A stretch of DNA of 64,000 nucleotides. Origin: CBDIHP01 sp965279195 (lineage in GTDB: Bacteria > Planctomycetota > Planctomycetia > Isosphaerales > Isosphaeraceae). The stretch spans positions 186,001 to 250,000 of the forward strand of contig CBDIHP010000043.1 of the NCBI GenBank assembly GCA_965279195.1. The letters run 5' to 3'. The translations under genes were made by a program, and so were the position numbers. Position 1 is the first letter of the stretch, and each line of letters starts with the position of its first letter. This document shows positions 48,374 through 56,554 of the stretch, piece after piece. The notes below the pieces were generated by a model. That model saw only the letters and a list, made by a program, of their open reading frames with translations, did no database searches and had not been told where the DNA came from.

Positions 48374-48424
48374 GGTGTACTCCGGTTGGCTATGAGTTTT
48401 TGGATTGAGAAGACTATTTAGATA

Positions 48425-49609
48425 TCAGCGAGTGTTAATCTCAGCTCTTTGTTTCTCCGAGAGATTTTTGTTTAGGAAAGCGATGATCTTGTCGATTCGA
48501 ATTCCTTCATTGCTTGTCCATTGGTGCGTTGTTGTATCTCTGCTGCCCGCAGAATGGTGGAGCGCAATGATTTGCCACCTGTTATTGAATACTGGTGAAC
48601 CAGATGAACCTGGTTCGGTGTCGGTTGTGTAACTCAGATGGTTTTCATGAACTGCGACTAGGTTGCCCTCGTGAATCGCTATCTGCTTAGGTTGCCCAAG
48701 GGGATGCTGAATGATGTTTGCGAGTTGTCCAACGGAGTAGAGAAAGTTGTTACTAAGAGAGATGAATCCGTAACGGTCTCCTGGATAGACTGTGGGATCG
48801 GAGTCATTTTTTTTGAGAGTAGAATCATTTAAAGTTGTAGGTCGTGCGAAGGGTCGTACTCTCACGATGGTAAAGTCCAAAGCGGAAACCGAGTTTGTTA
48901 GGAAGAAATCGTCTGGATCGAGTTCATAGGAATCGGGAGGAATAATGGAGGATCCATCAAGAGTATACTGATAGTTAAACTGAATAACCACCTTCTTTGC
49001 AAATGCCACCGTTGGTATGACATGGTTGTTTGTCATCATCAAGTCTTTTGATATCAAAAAACCAGTTCCAATTCCAGCTTCCGGTACAGCATTGTACTTG
49101 ATTGCAATCCGTCCAACCGAACGGGCTGCAACTGTGCCGGCTTCGAGAAAATTGACAGGTAGAAGATTGGTTCTGCCAATCAGTCGCTCATTAAACGGTT
49201 GCTTCTCGATCGTTATGATCCTATCGTCGTTTTCCTCCGAGAGAATGGGCCGCTTTATTGAGAGGTTTGTCTTTCGTAAGGGGCCAAATCCAATTGGAAT
49301 ATTTCGCTCTATATACTCTCTGATCGATTGTTTTTGTATGTCCTCGGCGGTGAACGACGTTTTACCACTGACTTCTTGGGGCTGGGAGACCTGAACATTG
49401 GACAATTTTGAGACAATCGTGTCCTTGATACTGTCAACGTCAAGTTCTCCGTTGTTCAGAAGCTCGAATGAACTGGGGGTGTCTAACCGAATTGTAGTTC
49501 GTTGAGGGACTACTTCTTGAATGAAAAAACAGTATGGTTGGGAGAAACTTATGGTGCTCGCGCTGAGCAAGGTCACTGTGGCGATCAACATCGCTGTGAT
49601 TCTTGACAT
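48425..49609 (-). CDS. Secreted trypsin-like protease with novel N-terminal region (AT-rich island)
   Basis: 394 aa. Signal peptide MSRITAMLIATVTLLSASTISFS. Residues about 30-155 have no family I know. A V8/trypsin-like domain then gives His196 (MTNNHVI), Asp245 (ALDFTIVRV) and Ser336 (EPGSSGSP), so the triad is complete. The core GTGFLISKDL precedes His. Extracytoplasmic. AT-rich relative to flanks. Downstream of a second trypsin-like gene (split by IS630) and upstream of the coiled-coil membrane protein, all on the minus strand. The two proteases differ widely in sequence, so they are not recent duplicates. Confidence 0.87.
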   Translation of the reverse strand: MSRITAMLIATVTLLSASTISFSQPYCFFIQEVVPQRTTIRLDTPSSFELLNNGELDVDSIKDTIVSKLSNVQVSQPQEVSGKTSFTAEDIQKQSIREYIERNIPIGFGPLRKTNLSIKRPILSEENDDRIITIEKQPFNERLIGRTNLLPVNFLEAGTVAARSVGRIAIKYNAVPEAGIGTGFLISKDLMMTNNHVIPTVAFAKKVVIQFNYQYTLDGSSIIPPDSYELDPDDFFLTNSVSALDFTIVRVRPFARPTTLNDSTLKKNDSDPTVYPGDRYGFISLSNNFLYSVGQLANIIQHPLGQPKQIAIHEGNLVAVHENHLSYTTDTEPGSSGSPVFNNRWQIIALHHSAGSRDTTTHQWTSNEGIRIDKIIAFLNKNLSEKQRAEINTR

Positions 49610-49979
49610 CGACCTCTCCTCATGCAGAGCTTGGCTTAACCCATTTCGATCAATTACGGTTCTGTTGGGAGCGTAAAATCCCCCGGAGCTAATGACGATG
49701 TAACAAATTTACCTCGTTTATCAGCGGTAATCGCATGTATAAGGTATACACGACCCATCCCATCTTTAATCTCATAGCAAAAATCCTGGTGGCCATTGGC
49801 TAATGACTGAATTTTAGTGAGGCGTTTGAGCTTGAAGTCGATATTGCATTCCTTGAGAAACCTGTTAATCTCGTATATATCAATAGATATGAATACCTGG
49901 CTATTGGATCTTGTTGCAGCAGAATTTAGAGCGATTAACTCCCCGCTGGAATTTGCAACCGGCCCACCACTATCACCTA

Positions 49980-50991
49980 GAGCGCCTTCCATCCGCATAG
50001 CGCACGGCGTAGGCTGAAGGTCAGTGGGGAAGGAGGCACGCCATGCGTCCGTACTCCGAAGACCTGCGGTCCCGGATCGTCGGGGCCGTCGAGCGGGGCG
50101 AGGGTTCGTGGCGCCAGATCGCCCGGCGCTTCGTCGTGAACCTTGCCACCGTCGTCCGGCTGGTCCGGCGCCATCGCCAGGACGGCACGGTCCGGCCCAG
50201 ACCCCATGGCGGCGGTCGTCGCCCGGCGCTGGGGCCGGAGACGCTCGCCCGGCTCCGCGAACTCGTCCGGGATCGGCCCGATGCCTTGCTCCGCGAGTTG
50301 CGGGACGCGCTGGGGGCCACCTGCAGCCTGGCGACGATGTCGCGGGCCCTGAAGGCGATGGGCCTGTCGAGGAAGAAGAAGGTGCTCCACGCCGCCGAGC
50401 GGGACACGCCGGCGAACAAGGGGAAGCGGACGGTCTTCCGCAAGAAGTTCCGGTCCCGCGACGCCCGATCCCTGGTCTTCGTGGACGAGGCCTCGGTGAA
50501 CACGGCCATGACGAGGGCCTACGGTCGGGCGCCGGTCGGGGAGCGGGTCGAGGGGTCGGTGCCCTCGCAGTGGCAGACGGTGACGCTGATCTGCGGGATG
50601 CGGCTGTCGGGCGTGACGGCACCGCTGGTGGTCCGGGGCGCGGTCGACTCGGCGACGTTCGCCAGCTACGCCGCGGAGGTGCTGGCCCCGCGGCTGCGTC
50701 CCGGCGACGTCGTGGTCTGGGACAACGTGGCCCCGCACCACGCGAAGGACGCGGTCAAGGCGGTGGAGGCCCGCGAGGCGGAGGTGCTGCGGCTGCCGCC
50801 GATGAGCCCCGACATGGATCCGATCGAGGAGATGTACTCGAAGGTCAAATCCGAGCTGCGGACCGCCGCGGCCCGGACGACCGAGGCGGTGATCGAGGCG
50901 ATCGGGTCGGCGCTGCGGAAGGTCTCGCGTGAAGATATCCGAGGCTGGTTCAACTCTCGCGCCTCGTATGCTATGCAAGCGTGAGGCGCTC
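49980..50991 (+). mobile_element. IS630-family insertion sequence, intact
   Basis: 1012 bp. Flanked by TA on both sides (49978-49979 and 50992-50993), the IS630/Tc1 target duplication. The ends are imperfect inverted repeats: left GAGCGCCTTCCATCCGCATA, right (read inward) GAGCGCCTCACGCTTGCATA, extending a few bases further (GCGCACG versus GCATACG). It carries one complete transposase gene and is GC-rich, unlike the AT-rich gene it interrupts. Confidence 0.93.
50043..50984 (+). CDS. IS630-family transposase
   Basis: 313 aa in one frame (no programmed shift). N-terminal helix-turn-helix (EDLRSRIVGAVERGEGSWRQIARRF), a second winged-helix region, then the DDE core: VFVDEAS (first Asp), VVWDNVAPHH (second Asp) and the last acidic residue in MDPIEEMYSKVKS. 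A signal to move the flanking inverted repeats. Start ATG at 50043 follows GGAAGGAGGCACGCC, a strong ribosome-binding site. The C-terminus reaches to 7 bp from the right end of the element. All catalytic residues are present, so it is probably active. Confidence 0.95.
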   Translation: MRPYSEDLRSRIVGAVERGEGSWRQIARRFVVNLATVVRLVRRHRQDGTVRPRPHGGGRRPALGPETLARLRELVRDRPDALLRELRDALGATCSLATMSRALKAMGLSRKKKVLHAAERDTPANKGKRTVFRKKFRSRDARSLVFVDEASVNTAMTRAYGRAPVGERVEGSVPSQWQTVTLICGMRLSGVTAPLVVRGAVDSATFASYAAEVLAPRLRPGDVVVWDNVAPHHAKDAVKAVEAREAEVLRLPPMSPDMDPIEEMYSKVKSELRTAAARTTEAVIEAIGSALRKVSREDIRGWFNSRASYAMQA

Positions 50992-51693
50992 TAAGTCTAA
51001 GGGCATCGACATTTCCAGAATTCTGGCCGAAACCGTCTGGGATAACGAAATATTGAACGTTTTCTTGTAAGAGGCTCTGGCTTGGCCGCTGCCAAAACGC
51101 CAAAGCACTTCGTCTCTGACGCCAGAATTACCGATAGTATAGAGGGTTTGGCCCACGTCAGCTGAGTCGGTGGCTATTGCTATGCCCTGCACGTAATAAG
51201 GAAATTCGCCCTTGGGTTCTTTCAGCAACGCGAGGTCGCGCTTGGGATCTACCTTGATTACCTCGGCAAACTTATAAGTGTCATTGATTTTTTCGAGATA
51301 ATGTTTGGGTTCAACGATAAAACCTTTAAACTCGGGTGTTGCATCAGGTGAAAAAATGGCAATTTGTTTTGCGTCTTTAATTACGTGGTAACATGTGAGT
51401 ACATGCCGGCCGGCACCCTCAATGAGGACCCCTGATCCAAACGATAGTTTTCCTTCTTCATTCTTAGCGACGATGAAACGTACGGATTGGCTCAATGCGT
51501 TGTAAATCAGAGTCCCATCCTCAAGGGCTATAGGAGTAACCAGGCATAAGGAGATTGCCCAAATGGTTGGATTACCGTATTTCATGAAATCCTCTAGTTT
51601 AGATGTGCTAAGACTGTTCTTCGGGTAGCGGTAGTGTTGAAGGGAACCCATAACAATTTGCACTTCGAATTGCAGACAATCAAGAGGCACACA

Positions 51694-51867
51694 GGGCCGG
51701 AACGGGGACATTCTGAATTTCACAATTTGCTATCTTGCCTGGTTTTCCTAGTTCGCCATCCTGATCGGTCGGCCCTGGAACGCGGAAAGGGGACATTCCA
51801 CAGGATCGGGGGAGCCCGGATCCTGTGGAATGTCCCCTTTGCTGCCGGCCCTCGGCGACCGACCCCA
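51694..51867. repeat. 174-bp REPIN-like repeat, copy 1
   Basis: Starts GGGCCGGAACGGGGACATTC and ends CCTCGGCGACCGACCCCA. It contains a 55-bp hairpin at 51786-51840 (AAAGGGGACATTCCACAGGATC and its complement around a GGGGGAGCCC-type loop). It is nearly identical over its full length to 52517-52690. The GGGGACATTC hairpins resemble REP/REPIN palindromes mobilised by RAYT (REP-associated tyrosine) transposases; no such transposase gene is in the window. Confidence 0.85.
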
Positions 51868-51875
51868 AGGACAAA

Positions 51876-51915
51876 AACGGGGACATTCTGAATTTCACAA
51901 TTCGCTATGTTGCCC
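51876..51915. repeat. Partial REPIN-like repeat
   Basis: AACGGGGACATTCTGAATTT followed by CACAATTCGCTATGTTGCCC, matching the first 40 bases of the 174-bp element (which has CTATCTTGCC), after which similarity stops. Confidence 0.75.
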
Positions 51916-52040
51916 ACCTTGCCCATTTTGTGGTTCAGTCAGTGGTCCTGCGAGCGAGTGCCGGGTTCTGCTGTCCCCCTTTTCTGCTCTCGAAGGGGTG
52001 GGTGGTCGGTCGGGGGATGTTGGAGGATCGGACGCAAGAC

Positions 52041-52089
52041 AGGGGACATTCCAGATGAGCCGAGTCCCGGCTCATCTGGAATGTCCCCT
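52041..52089. repeat. REPIN-like hairpin, variant core
   Basis: AGGGGACATTCCAGATGAGC ... GCTCATCTGGAATGTCCCCT, a 21-bp stem around CGAGTCCCG. The outer GGGGACATTCC arm is shared with the 174-bp copies but the inner arm differs (AGATGAGC versus ACAGGATC), as expected for a related family member. Confidence 0.85.
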
Positions 52090-52161
52090 GCCTTGCCCCT
52101 ATGCGGGACGACTCAGCCTGCAAACGCCTGTCGAGCGAGGATGCCAGATCCGCCGCAGACC

Positions 52162-52413
52162 TCAATAACCAGAATGGGGCATGTCAAGGTAGACAGGCTT
52201 GACGGGTATGGTCGCGGTCGCCCGAGGGACGGAACCGTCCTTGATCGTCACAACGACCTGTTGAGTGTCAGGGGTGATCGGCGAGGCGGCTCCAGTTGAG
52301 GCCAAACCGCTCAGCGACAGACGGGACTCGCACGCCTCCAACTCGGGGCGTCGGACATGACGGTTTCGTTCTTCACGCAGTTGACCAGACATCCGGCACA
52401 GGAACAGTGACAC
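52162..52413 (-). CDS. Small hypothetical protein with LEPR-like motif
   Basis: 83 aa. RRPELEACESRLSLSG near residue 20 recalls the LEPRxLL N-terminal motif (LExLExRxLLS) of large planctomycete surface proteins. Past it are about 50 residues without repeats and then a stop at PHSGY. So this is either a short protein or the start of a larger gene that was cut off when the REPIN-like array was built around it. It lies between REPIN elements. Low confidence that it is expressed. Confidence 0.4.
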   Translation of the reverse strand: MSLFLCRMSGQLREERNRHVRRPELEACESRLSLSGLASTGAASPITPDTQQVVVTIKDGSVPRATATIPVKPVYLDMPHSGY

Positions 52414-52516
52414 TGGAAAATCTCCCTCGAACTCGCATTCGGACCGACACTCGCGACCCGATGTCGAGATTTACGAAACAAGTCTCTGATATGTGACAGG
52501 GGTGTAAACGAGGATA

Positions 52517-52690
52517 GGGCCGGAACGGGGACGTTCTAAATTTCACAATTCGCTATCTTGCCTGATGTCGCTAGTCCGCCATCCTGACCGTCCGGCCCTG
52601 GAACGCGGAAAGGGGACATTCCACAGGATCGGGGGAGCCCGGATCCTGTGGAATGTCCCCTTTGCTGCCGGCCCTCGGCGACCGACCCCA
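52517..52690. repeat. 174-bp REPIN-like repeat, copy 2
   Basis: Same length and layout as 51694-51867, with a hairpin at 52609-52663. The differences are scattered substitutions in the first 100 bases (GGGGACGTTCTAAATTT for GGGGACATTCTGAATTT, and TGATGTCGCTAGTCC for TGGTTTTCCTAGTTC); the hairpin itself is identical. Confidence 0.85.
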
Positions 52691-52699
52691 ATCCCGACT

Positions 52700-52972
52700 T
52701 CAGTACGAGCGGGCGATCGTCGGGTCGGAGGACAGGATATTGCCCTTCTCGTCGGAGGTCAGGAAGTAACTCTTGACGATCCGCGCCGAGTTGATATCGG
52801 CACCGACCATGATGTTCACCCGGTAGAAGCCGTTGCCGACGGGGCAGACCTTGACCTTCAGCAGGTTCGGCGGCGTCCCGAGGAGGCGAATCACGTTCCT
52901 GCCGATGAGGGCGATCAGCGCTTCCTGTGGAATCTCGCCGGCCCGCTCGCTGCCCATTGTGGAAGTCGACAT
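52700..52972 (-). CDS. Small conserved-looking hypothetical protein
   Basis: 90 aa from the ATG at 52972. A helical N-half (IPQEALIALIGRNVIRLLG) and a beta-rich C-half (KVKVCPVGNGFYRVNIMVG, ARIVKSYFLTSDEKGNIL) look like a normal folded domain. I do not recognise it. The final residues ARSY sit 10 bp from the REPIN copy. It is 71 bp downstream of the GYF-domain gene on the same strand, so the two may be co-transcribed. Cytosolic; function unknown. Confidence 0.6.
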   Translation of the reverse strand: MSTSTMGSERAGEIPQEALIALIGRNVIRLLGTPPNLLKVKVCPVGNGFYRVNIMVGADINSARIVKSYFLTSDEKGNILSSDPTIARSY

Positions 52973-53043
52973 GGATATTTCCCAGAACGCCCAGCAGACC
53001 GGTTCTTCACGAAGACGGCGGATGACGGGGAGGCCTCGGCGGA

Positions 53044-53250
53044 TCAATCGGCGACGCCGGCCTGACCGGCGGACGCCGCCGGGAACAGTCCCTTCACGGT
53101 GTTCGCCTTGACCAGGCGCACCTTGCGGTTCTTCCCGACCAGGTCGTCGGGGGTGATCACCCCCACGGCGGCAAGCTTCTTGAGCGCGGTGGCGGAGCAA
53201 GGGCCGACGACCTTCTGATCGCCACGCGAGTAGAACCACTGGCTAGCCAT
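53044..53250 (-). CDS. GYF_2 domain protein
   Basis: 68 aa. WFYSRGDQKVVGPCSATALKKLAAVGVITPDDLV, ending TVKGLFPA, fits the bacterial GYF_2 domain (PF14237), which normally occupies about 50 residues with a WYY...GPV...L...G.I..D.LV pattern. It binds peptides or acts as a small adaptor at the N- or C-terminus of membrane proteins; a stand-alone copy is common in planctomycetes. The function here is unknown. Same strand and close to the 90-aa gene downstream. Confidence 0.75.
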   Translation of the reverse strand: MASQWFYSRGDQKVVGPCSATALKKLAAVGVITPDDLVGKNRKVRLVKANTVKGLFPAASAGQAGVAD

Positions 53251-53530
53251 TGGTGAGTCCGTAATCGGGAGTGGGCAGGAACGGTTGAGTCAATCCCTCA
53301 TCATCATCAAAATCATGCTTTTAAGCAATCAAATTATTGTTCGTCGATCGTTGAGTTGCGTTCGCGATGCTGGGACAGATCGGGGAATTGCCTGGTTTCC
53401 CAATTCGCCATCTCGCCTGGTCACGCCAGGGTCACATACCCCTCGGCCGTTCAACGACGATCGAATTTGTAATTCACGGCGGCCGGGGCCGTCCCTGCAT
53501 GGGGGGGCGTCCCCGCGTTTGGACCGGAAA
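53251..53530. other. Intergenic region with a diverged REPIN-like fragment
   Basis: 53372-53430 (GGGACAGATCGGGGAATTGC ... CGCCATCTCGCCTGGTCACGC) resembles the non-hairpin half of the 174-bp element (CAATTCGCTATCTTGCC and TTCGCCATCC) but is too diverged to align fully. The left part is AT-rich and may hold the promoter of the GYF gene. No ORF is credible. Confidence 0.4.
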
Positions 53531-53568
53531 ACGACGAGACCCGCCGGGGAGGGCGGGTCGCGTCGTGA
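53531..53568. terminator. Hairpin downstream of the PEP-CTERM gene
   Basis: ACGACGAGACCCGCC, loop GGGGA, GGGCGGGTCGCGTCGT: a 15-bp stem with one mismatch, 42 bp past the PEP-CTERM stop on the minus strand. Position and strength suit a terminator; no long U-tract. Confidence 0.65.
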
Positions 53569-53610
53569 GTTCGAGCATCGAGGGGAGGGGGGGCGCCCGA
53601 CCGCGACGCC

Positions 53611-54285
53611 TCAGGCCGCGACGCGACGGCGACGGAGCATGGCGAACAGGCCGGCCGGGACGGCCAGCGCGACGCTCGCCAGGGTCGACGGCTCGGGGGC
53701 CGCCGTGGGGGAGAGGTACGCGTCGAACTGGAACGTGCCGGCGTCGTAGCGGTTGTTCGGGCCGCCGTCGATGATCGTCGGGAACACGTTGCCGAACCCG
53801 TAACGGCCGCCGCCGACGAACGAGATCAGGCCGCCGTTGGAGTTCTCGGTGCTCGTCGGGTTCGGCGCCCCGAACGAGTTGTAGTTGAGGACGTTGAACG
53901 CCACGACGCTCCCCTGGAAGCCCGCCGCCAGGATGATCGGGGTGATCGCCTGGAAGGCGTTGCCGTTGACCTGGGTCACGGCGCTCGACGAATTGAGCGA
54001 CAGCAGGGAGCCGACGAGCGTGCCGGTGGCCCGGTCGTAGATCCCGACCTGCACGCCGGCCCCGGTGACGCCGTCGAGGTTCGCCAGGACGCCGCTGTTG
54101 AAGACGCCGAGCGACGTGATCTGGATGGCCGAATTCACGTCAAAGTCGAGGCCCAACGCGCCGTTGAAGGCCTGGTTCGGCGCGACGGCCCCATTGTCAT
54201 AGGCGATCATGACTGCCGCGTCGGCGGTGCGGCCGACGAGGGCGACGACCGCCGCGACGATCGCGATCCGAGTCCACTGAAGCAT
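53611..54285 (-). CDS. Secreted PEP-CTERM protein
   Basis: 224 aa from the ATG at 54285 with a strong AGGAG site. Signal peptide (RIAIVAAVVALVGRTADA). The body is a beta-rich domain with N-terminal YDNGAVAPNQAFNGALGLDFDVNSAIQITSLGVFNSG, of the DUF4082-like kind that senses or displays carbohydrate, but without a firm family call. The C-terminus is AAPEPSTLASVALAVPAGLF, then AMLRRRR, a PEP-CTERM signal. Exported and likely anchored or released by exosortase. Single gene with its own terminator. Confidence 0.85.
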   Translation of the reverse strand: MLQWTRIAIVAAVVALVGRTADAAVMIAYDNGAVAPNQAFNGALGLDFDVNSAIQITSLGVFNSGVLANLDGVTGAGVQVGIYDRATGTLVGSLLSLNSSSAVTQVNGNAFQAITPIILAAGFQGSVVAFNVLNYNSFGAPNPTSTENSNGGLISFVGGGRYGFGNVFPTIIDGGPNNRYDAGTFQFDAYLSPTAAPEPSTLASVALAVPAGLFAMLRRRRVAA

Positions 54286-55030
54286 TGCACAAACTCCTGA
54301 AAGACGCCGAGCAGGGGGCAAGGGGGAACCGCATCCGACTGCCGGCCACGGAACGCTCGGACCAAGGCGAGGGGCCCGTCCGGCGGGACCGACCCCAGCC
54401 CCGCAACACACGACAACTGCGATAACGCTTGCACGCGTCACCGTTCGGTCCGGGAGAAATCATCCCGGCTCGCACCAGTTGACACAAGCAGTTATTCGTG
54501 AATGTTGTTATTTGGAAACTTTTGCATGTCAATCTTTTATCTGGCTTTTGCGAGGAAACTCTGGATCCGAGGGGGCCATCGACGCGGGGCGCGAAGGGGA
54601 CAGGGGAACGGAAACCGGGGGACACGCTGAATTACCCAACTCGCTCTTTTGCCCCAGGTCGCCAGTTTGCCATGTTTCTCGACCGTCCATCGCCTTACCC
54701 CACCCGAGGACCGCCCCTTGTCCTCTCCCACCGAACCCGTCGGGCCTGGCGTCCGGGCGCATCCCAGGTAGCTTGCCGTCGAGGTGGTTGGAGCTTGTCC
54801 TTCCAGGTCGGGGTTGACTTTGGGGGGTTCGTGCGCTCTGAGGGTTTAGGGTTGTTCTGGGTGGTTGCGGAGTGTTTATAGTTAAGCCGAGATAGGGTCA
54901 GGGTTTGCGACGAATTGGGTTCGTTTCGCAAAATCGGGTTTGGGGTCTGGGTGGTGGTTTCGGGGGTGGGGGTGTGCGAATCTGGGAGGTGATGCCGGGC
55001 CGGGGGATGTTGACGCGGGGGGTGGTCGTG
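54286..55030. other. Long intergenic region with diverged repeat
   Basis: 745 bp between divergent genes. 54615-54688 (CCGGGGGACACGCTGAATTA ... CGCCAGTTTGCCATG ... CGACCGTCC) is a clear relative of the first half of the 174-bp REPIN-like element. 54820-54990 is strikingly G/T-rich on the plus strand (GGGTTTAGGGTTGTTCTGGG) and includes AATTGGGTTCGTTTCGCAAA at 54917-54936, a sequence kind I associate with dispersed repeats in other planctomycetes. Open frames across it show no family resemblance. The PhoD-like promoter should be near its right end. Confidence 0.45.
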
Positions 55031-56083
55031 ATGCGGATGCGAGGTTGGTTGCTCGGGGTGGTCGGGGCGGTGGTGCTGGCGGGGACGGTCCGCGCGGAGG
55101 AGCCCCTGCGGCGGATCGCGTTCGGCTCGTGCGCGACCCAGGAGCGGCCCCAGCCGATCTGGGACGCCATCGTGGCCTCGAAGCCGGACGTGTTCCTGTT
55201 CCTCGGCGACAACATCTACGCCGACACCGAGGACATGGCCATGATGAAGGCCAAGTACGCCAAGCTCGCCGCCATGCCCGGCTACAAGAAGCTCAAGGCC
55301 ACCTGCCCGATCCTGGCGACCTGGGACGACCACGACCTCGGCGTGAACGACGGCGGGGTGGATTACCCGAAGAAGGTGGAGTCGCAGAAGCTGTTCCTGG
55401 ACTTCTTCGGCGACCCGGCGGACGCCCCGCGGCGGAAGCGGGAAGGGGTGTACGACGCGAAGGTCTTCGGGCCGGCGGGGAAGCGGGTGCAGATCCTCCT
55501 GCTGGATACGCGGTACTTCCGGAGCGAGCTCAAGGAGAAGCCCGAGAAGGTGCGGGGCGAGGGCCCGTACGTGCCGGATCCGGACCCGAAGAAGACCATG
55601 CTCGGCGAGGCGCAATGGGCCTGGCTGAAGGAGCAACTCAAGCAGCCGGCGGAGATCCGCCTGATCGGTTCGAGCATCCAGGTGGTGCCCGAGGACCACG
55701 GCTGGGAGAAGTGGGAGAACCTGCCGAAGGAGCGGGAGCGGCTCTTCTCGCTGCTCAAGGAAACCAAGGCCACCGGCGTGATCTTCCTGAGCGGCGACCG
55801 GCACCTCGCGGAGCTGTCGGTGATGGACGCGGACCTGGGGTATCCGGCCTTCGACCTGACCTCCAGCGGGCTGAACCAGGCGTCGAGGTCGTGGCGGCCC
55901 TTGGAGGAGAACCGGCACCGGGTGGCCACGATGGCCCACGGCGACAACTCCGGCCTGATCGAGGTCGACTGGTCGAAGCCGGACCCGGAGATCCGGCTGC
56001 AGATCCGGGATACGATTGGTGATATTAGCATTCAAGAGAAAATCAAACTGAGTCTCCTCAGGCCGAAAAACCGGGCGAGATGA
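55031..56083 (+). CDS. PhoD-like metallophosphatase, exported
   Basis: 350 aa from the ATG at 55031 (earlier starts to 54905 are open but the region is noncoding in character). Signal peptide (GWLLGVVGAVVLAGTVRAEE). PhoD-type motifs: RIAFGSCATQERPQPIWDAI, FLFLGDNIYADTED, TWDDHDLGVNDGG, and SGDRHLAELSV near residue 260, which hold the metal ligands. QILLLDTRYFRS and SSIQVVPEDHGWEKWENL are also typical. It probably hydrolyses phosphate esters or diesters in the periplasm for phosphate supply. The next gene starts 3 bp after its stop. Confidence 0.9.
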   Translation: MRMRGWLLGVVGAVVLAGTVRAEEPLRRIAFGSCATQERPQPIWDAIVASKPDVFLFLGDNIYADTEDMAMMKAKYAKLAAMPGYKKLKATCPILATWDDHDLGVNDGGVDYPKKVESQKLFLDFFGDPADAPRRKREGVYDAKVFGPAGKRVQILLLDTRYFRSELKEKPEKVRGEGPYVPDPDPKKTMLGEAQWAWLKEQLKQPAEIRLIGSSIQVVPEDHGWEKWENLPKERERLFSLLKETKATGVIFLSGDRHLAELSVMDADLGYPAFDLTSSGLNQASRSWRPLEENRHRVATMAHGDNSGLIEVDWSKPDPEIRLQIRDTIGDISIQEKIKLSLLRPKNRAR

Positions 56084-56086
56084 GCC

Positions 56087-56458
56087 GTGCGATCCCTCCG
56101 GACGCTGCTGCTGGCGAACCTGGTCCTGGCCGCCTGGCTGGCGGTGGGGATCTGGATGGTGAAGTCTTCGGTGAGCCAGCGGCACAAGGAGCAGGCGGTC
56201 CTGGTGGTGATCCTGGTGCCGCTGGGGGCGGTGGCCCAGCACCGCCTGCAGGCCTGGGCCGACCGGAAGACGGAGACATGGAACCTGAATCGTCCGGAGC
56301 CGATCTGCCCCGACTGCGCGGGCCAACTGGGCGAGGAACCGCAACTCCTGTGGCACCGGGGTCGCCGGCGTTGCCTCCGATGCGGGCGTGTCGCGGACCT
56401 GCGGCGGCGCTGGTTCCGGAGGGGGAGTCGCTTGAGAAACGGCCCGGGGCGGCTGTAG
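56087..56458 (+). CDS. Small membrane protein with zinc ribbon
   Basis: 123 aa from a GTG 3 bp after the PhoD-like stop. Two hydrophobic segments (about 8-25 LLLANLVLAAWLAVGIWMV; about 38-52 AVLVVILVPLGAVAQ), then a cytosolic tail with CPDC and CLRC pairs (about 75-100) forming a probable zinc ribbon, and an Arg-rich end. No family known to me. Co-transcription with the phosphatase is likely; function unknown. Confidence 0.65.
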   Translation: MRSLRTLLLANLVLAAWLAVGIWMVKSSVSQRHKEQAVLVVILVPLGAVAQHRLQAWADRKTETWNLNRPEPICPDCAGQLGEEPQLLWHRGRRRCLRCGRVADLRRRWFRRGSRLRNGPGRL

Positions 56459-56554
56459 GATGTCCCCTGGGGCGACCCTGTCCGGGCCGAATCGGCGGGC
56501 CGGCGGGGTCGAGCGAGCATCAGCGAAGACCAATCAGTCCAGGGGGATCCCAGC

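Larger units (their letters stand above)
49654..51585 (-). pseudogene. Secreted trypsin-like protease gene split by an IS630 insertion
   Basis: The 5' part runs from the ATG at 51585 (TAGAGGATTTC upstream) to 50994, the 3' part from 49977 to 49654. Removing 49980-50993 (element plus one TA) restores one frame of 305 codons: signal peptide, SGVLIEGAGRHVLTCYHVI (His67), KRDLALLK (Asp117), and MPLDLGDSGGPVANSSG (Ser201). The junction falls inside LGDSGGP. No other lesion is seen in either half, so the insertion looks recent. In the present state the 5' part encodes about 198 residues plus a few from the element, without the catalytic Ser. AT-rich like its neighbours. Confidence 0.93.

Noticed and set aside
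47894..51585. Prophage or integrative element
   Set aside because: No integrase, phage structural gene or flanking tRNA is visible; only an IS630 element. The AT-rich composition still suggests transfer.
51694..52690. Repeat pair as a possible CRISPR or integron attC array
   Set aside because: Repeats are 174 bp with internal hairpins and unequal spacing; no cas or integrase gene. REPIN-like elements explain them better.
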